Below are positions 12,134-21,448 of a stretch of 61,638 bases of DNA, piece after piece; position 1 is the stretch's first letter; each line of letters begins with the position of its first letter. Source of the stretch: Phialocephala subalpina (lineage: Eukaryota; Ascomycota; Leotiomycetes; Helotiales; Mollisiaceae); NCBI GenBank assembly GCA_900073065.1, contig FJOG01000003.1, forward strand, positions 603,480 to 665,117. Direction: 5' to 3'. Made by a program: the position numbers and the translations under genes. The notes under the pieces are model-generated. The model worked only from the letters and a program-made list of their open reading frames with translations. It was not told where the DNA came from and made no database searches.

Positions 12134-12325
12134 ATGGTAGATTGGGACACAGAGACACATATTAATGATCCTCAGCATGAAGCAACTCCTCTCATCGGGA
12201 ACGACGACTCTGGTGTAGTTATTCAAAGGGAGGCACGCAATCTAGCTCCTAGCTACTACGCTAATACATTCTCGAGCTTTCGTGTCATTGCAGTCGTGGA
12301 TGCTTCAGGGGCGGGAAAGTACTAA
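12134..12325 (+). pseudogene. orphan 5' gene fragment, possibly MFS N-terminus
   Basis: A 63-codon frame begins MVDWDTETHINDPQHEATPLIGN. The acidic di-leucine-like EATPLI motif in a hydrophilic leader resembles the cytosolic N-terminus of fungal MFS transporters, but no transmembrane segment follows. The frame runs into the 3' edge of the truncated tyrosinase on the opposite strand (overlap 12285-12325) and ends. I read it as the 5' remnant of a gene cut by a rearrangement. The MFS assignment is weak; a chance open frame remains possible. Confidence 0.3.
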
Positions 12326-13753
12326 GAACATCACTTCCATCCGGATTCTTGAAGGATCTCAGTGGCGTTTCAAGAGTCAACCATGTTCCTCCAGCCAATC
12401 CAGGTGTCGGACCTTGACTATCAACTGTGTTTGTTCCCGGGAATTCTGGCATAATCTCGAGATGAGCTTTCGCCTTGTGGGCGCACTGCCAAGCCCAGAA
12501 ATAGCGATCAATGTTGGCGTGGTGGAAGTAGAAGATGGGATCGAGGCCAGCGGTATTGTTTTCTCGCATGTCGCCGTTGGCGCCGGAGATGTGGCTGAAG
12601 TCGCCTTGGTTTGGAACGTCGAAACCACCAATGGCGAGGTGGATGTCGTTGTGTAGGCTCTCGAGTGGTACTGCGTGCTCTGTGGCTTCGTAGAGGTCCT
12701 TCCACTGAACAGGGAGGTGATCAGCAGTTGAATTGTCTTCGCAATCAGCAATAGAAGGAGAGATGGAGGACACTTACAGCTCCTGCAGAAGTAGTATTAC
12801 TGAAGACCGTGAAGTTTCGGTGCTTTCAAGCACTCATCAAACTTCTTAAAAGTCCCAGTCTTGATCTTCGTTTTCTTGCCCTTAACTGTCACCTCAGTCT
12901 CAGGTCCCAGCCAATTCCAGACATTAGAATTGAGAGCTGAAGCGGCTTCAGCAGCAGTGAATTGTGCATTATGCGCAGCAGACGCGTTCAGGGCCTTCTC
13001 GGTCTCAACAAGTCCGGACAATGGATATCGAACTGTCTGATAGCGCCTGGCCTTGGTGTAAAGATGGTCTGGATCGACGTTATCGGGATGTTCACAGGGA
13101 ATTTGTAGGAGAAGAGTGGGTTGTCGATTGGGTCTTTGAAATTAGGGTGTGGGAATATCTCCCAGAGGAAGATTGTTGGGACACCAGATTTTAGGGTTTC
13201 TTCGCTGGTTTCCTACAATGAATTAATACTTGATCGAGAAAAGCGCAAGTGGGAGAGATTTCTAAGACTGTTCACGAGCTATTACGTAGCAAACGAAAAG
13301 GCGAGACAAGAAAAGGGGTTGCTTACATCCCAATAGGGAAAAGTAACGCCCTCATAGCCCTTGATGCTGCGCAAGGCATTTTCGATTCGCAACATATACG
13401 CTCTGTGCCATGTTGGGAAGAGCACATTTCCATGATTGCACCAGCCTCCCCACCACTGCGGATGTCAGCAGATGAATGAGCATCCACGATGGGATGAAAG
13501 AACTTACAGCGGAACTCCCGTACCCCGCACCTCGAAACGGCTCGCCATGGTAACCACCAATCGTGAAGAACGAGTTTTCATCATCGAGAGGAAGATGCGT
13601 GATGCCATACCACGCAAGAATAAGATCATTCATGGGTTTCTGCTTGTCTGGGATCCCTGTGAGATATTCTTCCCACATAACCTGGATAGATCTGCGAACA
13701 CGCAAAGCTGGAACAGCTGGAGCGCGAACGGCCCTGGATCTTTTGGGCGGCAT
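12285..13753 (-). pseudogene. tyrosinase (polyphenol oxidase), truncated and frameshifted
   Basis: Type-3 copper monooxygenase family, which oxidises monophenols and diphenols (melanin or phenolic metabolism). Exons read 13753-13508, 13455-13327, 13212-12778 and 12704-12285, with good GT-AG introns. CuA is present: GGYHGEPFRGAGYG in exon 1, then CNHGNVLFPTWHRAYML and PYWD around exon 2. CuB is present in exon 4: LHNDIHLAIGGFD and DPIFYFHHANIDRYFWAWQ. Two lesions break exon 3: a one-base loss in a C run near 13088, where IPDNVDPDHLYTKARRYQTV should read through, and a one-base gain near 12814, before NFTVFSNTTSAGA. After a normal NPDGSDVLST motif the protein stops, so the usual C-terminal part is missing. 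All copper ligands I can place are still encoded. The start at 13753 is chosen for its position before the first domain; an in-frame ATG upstream is possible. Confidence 0.85.
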
Positions 13754-14134
13754 TTCGACTGATTGAAGTATGTTTGAGCTTGGGGTGGGTGATTTCTGAT
13801 AATGACCCCGGGATGCTGGAACATTCAATGTTCGGGGATAAGAGACGTGTTTACGATGTCCCCGACCATTAATTTCAATATTTCATTCCCACCTAGTCGT
13901 ATTCCTGGGGAGACCTGTGTTGTTGAAAATACATGCCTCTCGCGACACGGAGGTGTCTCAGTGATTCGTCCGAGCCGTATACCCCTTGTTCGGCCCAGGA
14001 TTCCAGGGATGTCCGGTTCGACCCGTGCCCTTTCCGTTATCCCCGCATTCTTCTGCTTGAATTCCTCGCTAGAATCATATATCATGCCAAAGGGTGACGC
14101 TGCGAGCCGATCTATGAAGGTGCAGTTCCTCTTC
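13754..14134. other. intergenic between two minus-strand genes
   Basis: Contains the promoter of the tyrosinase relic and the 3' flank of the DHA1 transporter. No coding features were seen. Confidence 0.4.
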
Positions 14135-15604
14135 TCATATCGAATTTAAAGCAGCAGTCTCCTTTTCCTGCCTCTTCTTCCTCCACTTAGCACCCCACTT
14201 CATCTGACACCACACCAAACCCAGAGTCAGCACCATTATCCCCGCCAACAACGTGAATGTCCACCCAATCCCAATCGCATTAACAACCGGCAACACCGCC
14301 GCCGTCCCACCAGCTCCCATTAGACATCTCACCAGATTCAAACTCGCCGTCGCACTGGCACTCTTCTTTGGGAAAATATCAACCAGGAATGTGTTCACGA
14401 CACTAATAATTGATGTCGCAGCCCAGCCTAGGACAAAAGTACAGATGATAGGAACGGAGATGTGGACGCCGTATTCCATTGTCCAGCCAAAGACGATGAC
14501 GGAGGCTAGTTGAAGACCGCTCCAGAGCCAGAGGGTTCGTAGACGGGCTTTTTCGAGAGGAAAATCTTCTGGGTTGCCGTTGAACGACCTTTTGACTCTT
14601 CTGTAATCGAAATCGAGAAACTTTCCAGTGGTGAGAGTTCCGATTATACAGCCGGCGCCGTTGCCGATGAATGTTAGTCCAATTTGGAGTTCGGTCAGGC
14701 CGTAGGTTGCTTTGAAGAGTGTAGAGAGGATTGAAATGGCCATTTGCCAGACGGTGTAGTAGATTGCGAGGAAGAAGATGGCGAATGAGCATTCGATGGT
14801 GAAGATGATTTTGACTGGTCCGAGAAAGTCGACTGGGAGTGCTTTCCGGATTGAAGTGGAAGTGGTCGTGCGGTTCAGGGTCTCGGGATCCACTGGAGGG
14901 AGCTTCCGGCGTTGCATGTAACCGAGAAGGGAATTCGAAAGACCTTTAGCTGGCAATGAACCATTACCTACCATTGATCTCAACGTTTCAGGCAAAACGA
15001 TGACAAGAAACATGAGGAAAACGGCAGCGTAGATAGCGAGAAACCAGAAAATAGCATGCCATCCCAAGGTCTGCGAAAAGATACCTCCCAAGATTGGTCC
15101 TACGGCAACGGGCGCAAGGAGCCCAGCTTGGTAGATGCCCATGTAACCTCCACGCTCCTCTCGAATGGTTATGTCTCCAATAACCCCAGCTCCAATTGCA
15201 ATCGTACTCGCACTCCCGGCACTCTGGAGACATCGTAAGATGACAAGCTGGTAATAATGCCTGGTCTCAGCCAATCCAATACAGGCTCCAATGAGCACGA
15301 CGAATGTGCAAATGTAAGTTACGCGTCTCCCATGGACATCAGCAACAGCTCCCCAAATAGTTGGTGCCAATCCTTGGAAGATCATATAAGATGTTACCGT
15401 GAGATTGATCAGCTCAGGTGTGACTCCAAGGTCGAGAGCGATTGTTGGTATAGCAGGAAAGTAAATATTTGAGGCGAATCCTGAAAAGGTTGCTGCCACG
15501 GCGACTGTCGCTACAATCACGGCTTTTTGGCGGGAAGTAAAAATGCTGTATGGGACAGGAGGCTCGGCAGGCACTGCTTCTTGACCTTTCTCCTGTTCTG
15601 ACAT
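14135..15604 (-). CDS. MFS drug:H+ antiporter (DHA1, QDR/AQR1-like)
   Basis: Intronless 489-residue major facilitator with 12 predicted helices, probably a plasma-membrane exporter of drugs, organic acids or polyamines. The MFS motif A between helices 2 and 3 is GAVADVHGRRVTY (about 85-97). LQSAGSASTIAIGAGVIGD (about 130-148) matches the helix-4 region, and GYMGIYQAGLLAPVAVGPILGG (about 153-174) is the helix-5 antiporter motif of proton antiporters. A long central loop (about 215-260) precedes the second half, as is usual in this group. The closest characterised group is yeast Qdr1/Aqr1. Substrate cannot be told from sequence. A single intact frame with no lesions suggests an active gene. Confidence 0.9.
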   Translation of the reverse strand: MSEQEKGQEAVPAEPPVPYSIFTSRQKAVIVATVAVAATFSGFASNIYFPAIPTIALDLGVTPELINLTVTSYMIFQGLAPTIWGAVADVHGRRVTYICTFVVLIGACIGLAETRHYYQLVILRCLQSAGSASTIAIGAGVIGDITIREERGGYMGIYQAGLLAPVAVGPILGGIFSQTLGWHAIFWFLAIYAAVFLMFLVIVLPETLRSMVGNGSLPAKGLSNSLLGYMQRRKLPPVDPETLNRTTTSTSIRKALPVDFLGPVKIIFTIECSFAIFFLAIYYTVWQMAISILSTLFKATYGLTELQIGLTFIGNGAGCIIGTLTTGKFLDFDYRRVKRSFNGNPEDFPLEKARLRTLWLWSGLQLASVIVFGWTMEYGVHISVPIICTFVLGWAATSIISVVNTFLVDIFPKKSASATASLNLVRCLMGAGGTAAVLPVVNAIGIGWTFTLLAGIMVLTLGLVWCQMKWGAKWRKKRQEKETAALNSI

Positions 15605-16138
15605 GATGTGATGAAGTGTCTAGATGGATTCGAGGGCATCGTAGTAGGTCTTTAATAGAAGAGGCAGTGGATGTGAGGTTGGAGTGAGGTTTGGTTAGAG
15701 TGGGGAACGACCGCGGGACGGGTGCCGATAACCGGATGTTGATTGCTGCACCTTTGCGCCATGGCGGAGATCCGTTAGCCTCCCTTTTGCGCCGAAGGCG
15801 AATAACTCTGGCGTCCTCTTTTGAAAGCCGATGCATATGGCTCTGAATAAGCATGTTGTACTGGGTTGCGGACTTCCATTGCCGTTGTCAATACTTGACA
15901 TAACTTCTTGTGACAATCTTTGAGTTGCCTACAATGACTGGATTCGTGATATGGATATCTGATGACGTAGCTGACAAATATCCGAAATTCGTTTGACATA
16001 TCATTCGTCCCTGCTCGTGGTCAGATAGGATGTCAAGTACAGATATTGAAGAGTGACATTCTCTCGACCCTAGTCCGTTGATATTGTCACTCTCTTGAAA
16101 GCCCAACATCGATCACCTTCTCGGAAGTCCTCCTGAAC
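15605..16138. other. divergent promoter region
   Basis: Spacer between the start codons of the DHA1 transporter and the cupin gene. No coding features. Confidence 0.4.
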
Positions 16139-16507
16139 ATGGAACAATTCGAGTTCCACGACGCAATCTCGGCCTCTGGTCGAACATGGTTCGATAAAGC
16201 CTCCTTGGGCGCGAAAATCGAGGAGATGATACTCAACGAAGACCCCTCAACTGGCCGCCGAACGCTGCTCCAGCGCCACCAACCAGGATCTCTCGATGCC
16301 AAAGAATCGCTTCATGATTATATCGAGGAGATCTTCATCGTGGAAGGAGATTTGGGTGACAAGAGGACCGGTTTGGTGTATGAGAAGGGATACTATGCGT
16401 ATCGGAATCCGGGGATGGTTCATGGGCCTTTTTTCTCGAAGACTGGTTGCTTGATGTTCATCACTCATGTTCCCGTAGAGCAAGGAAAGATGGAGAAGAG
16501 GGCATAA
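16139..16507 (+). CDS. small cupin-fold protein
   Basis: Intronless, 122 residues, one cupin barrel. The cupin-1-like motif spans about residues 57-77: the usual metal-binding His-x-His is replaced by a SLHDYIEEIFIVEGD segment, in which the His and the Glu of EE could serve as ligands. The second motif is GYYAYRNPGMVHGPF (about 84-98) with a conserved His. The layout resembles ChrR-type and acireductone-dioxygenase-like small cupins of fungi. No signal peptide. The catalytic role is unknown: it could be a small-molecule dioxygenase, an isomerase or a binding protein. It is divergently placed next to the DHA1 exporter, sharing about 530 bp of promoter, which hints at co-regulation but does not prove it. 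Confidence 0.7.
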   Translation: MEQFEFHDAISASGRTWFDKASLGAKIEEMILNEDPSTGRRTLLQRHQPGSLDAKESLHDYIEEIFIVEGDLGDKRTGLVYEKGYYAYRNPGMVHGPFFSKTGCLMFITHVPVEQGKMEKRA

Positions 16508-17542
16508 ACGGAAACCAGATACATGCAAGGAAGGTAACTCGACCTCGGGGCAAAGAAGCATTGGGGATACTTGAGTGTTGCTGGAGAGGTGCGGGTGGTG
16601 GGGTAAAGGGGTACCTGGATAGGAGGCTTTTTCTGGGTGAGCTTTGAAATGCGTCTGCTTGAGCTGAATTTAAGTAATGGCCTCGAACTTTTGAGCCTTG
16701 GACCGCCTTAATTCCTTCTCTTCCCTTGATCTTGATGTACTACACGTGACCTTGTCACGTGCTGTATACACGACCCGTGCCTCGATCGCTGGGACAAAGA
16801 GGTAGCGAGAATTGTCCTGATAGACAGGTGGAGATCTTTAGTTTCAGAGGGCTCAAAGTCCTTGGTCGCTACTGTCTGCAATCTAAATGATGAAGTAAAG
16901 AAGGAGCAATGTCCAAGGCTCCTTCACTCGGAGACAAAGCCGGATGCGAGAAACCTGGGACGGAATCTGTCGAGTTGGAGTCTCCGAAATCGTTCATGCT
17001 TCACCTTTGGATGAATTCTCCTTGATATCCTTTGCAGAAGAGGTCCGCAATGATCGGCCGGCAATTTCGGAGAGTATCTCTCGAGTGGAAGAAGGGAAGA
17101 CGTGTCCCGAAGTATTTGCAGGATAGGGAGCCTGACTGAGAATCCCACTACAAACAGGACTTGAAGGAAGATGGAGAATGACATTTTCCCACTTGATTGA
17201 GGTTTGTTCGATGTGTGGATAACAGTTTGTGAGACGTTGAAGTCGTCGTGGAGATGAAGAAACCTTAAAGTACTAGTGCGGCCTTGGAGCGGTCTTACCT
17301 GTTTCGGTGTAGCTTAGTGTCGCCTAAGGCTAAAGGGTCGGACCGCTGCGACCGCTGAGTTTCAGGGAGCGATAGCATGAGTTTCAGGGCATGAGTGCCC
17401 TGAATTATGGGCAAGAAGCACTGAATTCAGGTGCTCGTCCTTCAATGCAAGCAGTTCTACCACTTTCCAAGATTCAACAAGAATTGTATAGAGCCCTCGC
17501 ATTCTTAGACATGTTCTGATTGGAAAATCTATAGGTCTTCAT
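16508..17542. other. intergenic, palindrome-bearing
   Basis: No supported gene. A minus-strand 86-codon frame (17184-16924) starts with a hydrophobic leader, but the rest is unremarkable. Contains a CACGTG double palindrome (see separate entry), and GAGCGGTC/GACCGCTG inverted segments with repeated GTTTCAGGG words at about 17285-17430. Confidence 0.4.
16743..16761. promoter_or_regulatory. paired CACGTG E-box palindrome
   Basis: CACGTGAC and GTCACGTG form a perfect 8-bp inverted repeat around CTT. CACGTGA is the known core for Cbf1-type bHLH factors, which control sulfur genes in yeasts. It lies downstream of both flanking genes (the cupin and the SSU1-like gene), so a promoter role is uncertain. 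Confidence 0.25.
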
Positions 17543-18843
17543 TCAAGTACTACCATTTTCATCGCGCCTTGCTCTTGGATTCTTCCGAACAATAAGCAGT
17601 TCTCCTTTTGATATCCGCCAGACGGCGAAGAAAGCATTCAGAAAGAATACCAAGACCAGAAGGATGACCAGTGCTGTAGTCACCACCCTAAAAGCCGGAG
17701 AGTCCATCTCAATCGAAAACAGCAAAAACGAAGTCGTAAGTGTACCCATGGGGAAAATAATGCTGTTCCAAACCAAGCTCCACTTCAACTTCCCTTGCCA
17801 CGCTTTCTCCATCATCGCAACAAATGCAATCAAAGCCCATATCACACCCATCCCACTCATCCACAAGCCTAGTAGAATGCAAGCAACACTTAAAGGTGTT
17901 GCTGCCGACTCCGTCAGAAAGATGCCTTTGTTGTACCCAGCGAAGCGACCGTGTGTACTTGCTGCCGAGCTAAGAATCTGGACAGCAGCTGCTGACTGTC
18001 CCATTGGAGCCACGAACACCCACATCGATGTGATGTTATCTGGTACTGGCCAACCGTCCTGAAACAAGCCGTGGAGCAGGATTGTGTACAGGAATATCGC
18101 CATGAATATCCCGATTCCCACGCACATGTACGAAACAATGATGGTAGGAACCGCCAGCCTAGCCGAGAGGCCATCTGCATAGCTCGCAATAACGCCGCCA
18201 GTCGTAGCGACGGTAGCAACACCGACTGCTGGTATCACAATCGTCGGCGGAAGTTTCTGATCTTTGGTTTTATGTCGGCGAATCAAGGTAAGGAATGCGA
18301 ACAGGAGATATGCCACCATCCACCCTGTCCCAATCCACCACATCACATATCCAACAATTGTGAATGCATGCCCGCCCCAATAGGTATTGCTAACGATCAA
18401 GCATACGAGCGATGAGATTATCTGCCAGGCGATAGGCCAACATGCACCCAGAGCAAGGTCATTAATGTTGTCAGTGATTTCGTAATATGCCTGTCTCCTA
18501 AACCATATGAATCGAGTAATCATGATCAAAGAGAAGATGGTGAAGAGGACGAAGTCGACGAGAAAGGCGACCGTTGAGAGGACGTGGAGGCTATTGAATT
18601 GGTATGGCAGTTGGTGTAACAGGATGGCAATTATTCCGGCATTCATGCACCATGTGAACCTGTTCCTGCGTAAATTTGAATGAAAGGAGGACATTTACAC
18701 CAAAACTTTACGCACCATATTGGAGTGAAATCTTGTACAAGCGCACGGAACCAACTGCGATTCAATGGCTCGTAGGGGCCATCGTCTGGAGACATGTTGT
18801 TACCGGCTCTTGAGCCGTAATCTTGGATTCGAGCAAAAACCAT
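17543..18843 (-). CDS. SSU1: SSU1-like sulfite efflux transporter (TDT family)
   Basis: Member of the tellurite-resistance/dicarboxylate transporter family. Yeast Ssu1 exports sulfite and gives sulfite resistance, and dermatophyte homologues support keratin breakdown. Exons 18843-18716 and 18665-17543 flank a 50-nt intron (GTGCGT donor). Splicing gives 416 residues and reads SWFRALVQDFTPIW then NRFTWCMNAGII, with MNAGI-type and LHQLPYQF sequences typical of SSU1 helix 1 (about 47-61). About ten hydrophobic helices follow, including WVFVAPMGQSAAA, WPIAWQII and the helix-10 region. The C-terminus is short and basic. No lesions. Substrate is inferred from the family, since malate-type members share the fold. 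Confidence 0.88.
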
Positions 18844-19586
18844 AAAAGGGAAATCATTTTGTTTGCATAGAGCTCTTCAAGGAACCAAGGTGCTTGTTGG
18901 ACTTGATGTCATTGTCAATTAAAGATTATTGGGTACGAGCTTGCCATTAACGAGGTGTGAGATGGAAAACAGGACTGGATTGATGATAAAAAGGGGGTTC
19001 TGGCAGGCTATATATACACGATAAGGGGGGGAGGGGATACCCCCGAACTATGCCTAAATGGGCCCTATGGCGCCATATCTCGTGATCCATCTGACACGAG
19101 GTAACTCCGAATATGGCGACGTCAAGAAGATGTACGGGAGTTCCAAGCTTGCGACGGCAGTTGCAAATAACGCTTTCGCAACGTCATTCTAATAAAACAA
19201 TTCTGAGGATGAATCTAGAATCATTACTCATATTTCGGTGTGATTGGGGCTTAGTGGGTGGCAGCTTGCTCCCCTTTTGTGCCGGCTCGCCAAGTTCAGG
19301 AGGCTTGCTTGGCCTTCAGGGGTAAAATTGCCCCTCATTTCTACCCCGCACTCGTGATTTCTGCTCAAAATAATTCGACATCGACAAGTAGTTAAACAAT
19401 ATCTTTTCAAACCCTGATTTTCTATTTCGAAGGATCAGCTCTCATTTGGCAACCATATCATCTCCTTTTGACGTGCTACTGAACAATTTAAGGAATAAAA
19501 AATAAAATTATCAGATCTGCTTCACCTAAGCACCTCGCGGATCACGGTCCTACTCTCAGTAGTGGCTATCTTGCCAGCTCCGTCCT
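18844..19586. other. intergenic, no supported gene
   Basis: Upstream region of the SSU1-like gene. Contains a G-run (GGGGGGGAGGGG at about 19025-19037) and a GGGGTAAAATTGC word at 19319-19331 that recurs at about 34410-34428. No coding sequence seen. Confidence 0.4.
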
Positions 19587-20243
19587 TTAGGATAGAGGGC
19601 CTGTCCCATTTACTCCACAACCTGCAGTCACACATGAAGACACCGTATGAACATATCTGATTTTTCCTCCCTCAACCCTAAAAGCATGACTATCAGGCAT
19701 TGGCGTCGTTCCTTGAGTGTGATCGAGCCCAGGAAACCCCAAGAACATGTCAACCACGCCCATGGCCTCATCAACAACATGGCGTCGATTCGTAACCACG
19801 AGAGTGGAAGGCAGACCCAAATAGCATGAGTTCCCCGTCAAGTTTGGGCTTTGAATCGTGGCTTCTATCCCGACGTCGTCGGTTGCTGGACTGAGATTGA
19901 CATTGGCGAGGTACATTACTTTCTCTTGATTTTCAAAACCGGCACCCTCTTCGCCGGCTTGATACTGAGGAAGAGTCAATCCAACAAAATCGCAACCTCG
20001 GCTTCGATGCATTAGGATAGGATAGGCTTCTGTTGTGGGAATGCGCAGGGCTTGGGACTTCTTGGAGACTACTCCCGGTCGAAGGAAACACAATTCGAGA
20101 AGTTGTTGAAACTCTTCGATGGTTTGCCAAAGAGACGGATCGTCTTCTACTGTACTAGACCCGAGTATTGGATAGCGTAGATAAAACATGATCATCGGAA
20201 AAGGATTGTTATGAGAGCCGACTCGGGTATCAACTGTCAGCAT
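19587..20243 (-). CDS. DUF8021-type protein
   Basis: 218 codons in one open frame. The C-terminal half matches my memory of the fungal DUF8021 family: TNRRHVVDEAMGVVDMFLGF, then PMPDSHAFRVEGGKIRYVHT and a Cys-containing tail (SSCVTAGCGVNGTG). The SnoaL/NTF2-like pattern of an RVEGGKI strand near the end is typical. Members often carry a signal peptide, which this model lacks. The sequence around the first ATG (GCGATGCTGACAG before TTGATACC) looks like an intron acceptor with a branch point. A donor GTAAGC at 20272 would give a 39-nt intron and a start at 20279 (MAIDTRV). The true 5' end is therefore uncertain and the N-terminal domain may be truncated. Function unknown. Confidence 0.6.
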   Translation of the reverse strand: MLTVDTRVGSHNNPFPMIMFYLRYPILGSSTVEDDPSLWQTIEEFQQLLELCFLRPGVVSKKSQALRIPTTEAYPILMHRSRGCDFVGLTLPQYQAGEEGAGFENQEKVMYLANVNLSPATDDVGIEATIQSPNLTGNSCYLGLPSTLVVTNRRHVVDEAMGVVDMFLGFPGLDHTQGTTPMPDSHAFRVEGGKIRYVHTVSSCVTAGCGVNGTGPLS

Positions 20244-20582
20244 CGCCGGGACCTAGACTTCTGAATGCTTACTCGCCATACATACGAGAGTGCGAAAGCT
20301 GCAGCTTATCCCAAGCTTATTTCGTCCAGCCTCCAGAAATTAGCTAGCTCCAGATTATAAGTCGCAAATGTGGTGTCGCCTACGGCCATATGGGATTAAG
20401 TGCTGACTTGCTGACTTGCTGACTTACTTGTCAGCCCTACTGAGCCTCGGTGAACCACAGGAACTCCGAGTACACGGAAACGCCAAGTTATACAAAGAGT
20501 ACTTGTGTATAAATTGCCTCTTCCTTGAAGCCTTCAGTCGTGAATCGAGTCGAGACAACCGCTTGGTCCCGCAAACCTCAAG
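20244..20582. other. divergent intergenic region with short tandem repeat
   Basis: Contains three tandem copies of GCTGACTT-type units (about 20402-20427). Otherwise promoters of the DUF8021 and GNAT genes. Confidence 0.4.
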
Positions 20583-21277
20583 ATGTTTAAACCTGACCCA
20601 CCTCAAATCACCCACACCCCCTCCCTTCAACTCCACCTCGCAACCCCTACCGACCTCCCAGAAATAACAATAGTCTGGTACACGTGCTTCCCTGAGCCCT
20701 TCATCCGACGCATGTTTCCCGATACTCCCTCTCTGCACTCCTGGTGGCACGCCGCAAATTCCTTTGACATGGCCAATAAACCCGCCGCCAAATTCCTGAT
20801 CGTTCGCGATCACTCAAAAGAGGGGAAAGGGAGGATTGTCGGGTACGCGAAATGGTTTGTTCCGATTGGGGATGAAAGACTAAAGCCTGAGGATCGGTTC
20901 CCGAAATGGAGTGAGGAGAGTGATGGAGAGCTTTGCGATGTTTTCTTTGGGCAGGTGGGGGAGGAACGAAGAGAGCTTATGGGTGATAGACAATACTATT
21001 GTTCGCCACACTTCCTTTTCTTGGAAGAAAATATTGACGCGTGATAGACTTATGCATGCTAGGCACCCTTCCCGAATATCGGCGGCTGGGAGTAGCTAGT
21101 ATGCTCATAGGATGGGCAACAGAGCAAGCTGATAGAGACGGACTAGAATGTTTCGTGGACGCGAGTGATAAGGGACGACCTGCTTATGAGAAATTTGGAT
21201 TTTTGGGGAAGGAACCATTTGAGATTCCGGGACTGGGCTTTGCTTGTACAACCTATATTCGGCCTGCGAAGAAGTAG
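20583..21277 (+). CDS. GNAT-family N-acetyltransferase
   Basis: Acetyl-CoA-dependent acetyltransferase, substrate unknown. Two exons (20583-21000 and 21048-21277) flank a 47-nt intron with an unusual GTTCGC donor, a TTGAC branch point and a TAG acceptor. The joined frame gives 215 residues. Family features: an N-terminal LHLATPTDLPEIT start (about 17-29), a KFLIVRDHSKEGKGRIVGYAKW strand pair (about 69-90), then after the splice LGTLPEYRRLGVASML (about 144-159), where RRLGVA is the Q/RxxGxG/A pyrophosphate-binding motif, and a C-terminal DASDKGRPAYEKFGF segment (ASxxGxxLYxxxGF motif). This exact motif order is seen in many fungal secondary-metabolism and detoxification GNATs. No targeting signal. 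Confidence 0.85.
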
Positions 21278-21448
21278 TCTTTTCTAATGTACAGAGGTTT
21301 TGGAGACATTGAAGGACCCTGCTCTGGAATCTTGAACGTTGATACCGCTGATTTTGAGCTCCTTGGAAGATGATGTCGACTGGGGATCAAAGTCATTGTC
21401 CCGAGCAAGTTGAGACTTTGGCACTCGGTGTTTTGAGCGAGCGGGATG

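Noticed and set aside
16924..17184. Minus-strand 86-codon frame with a hydrophobic start, possible small secreted peptide
   Set aside because: After the leader there is no cysteine pattern, processing repeat or family match, and no promoter element could be placed.
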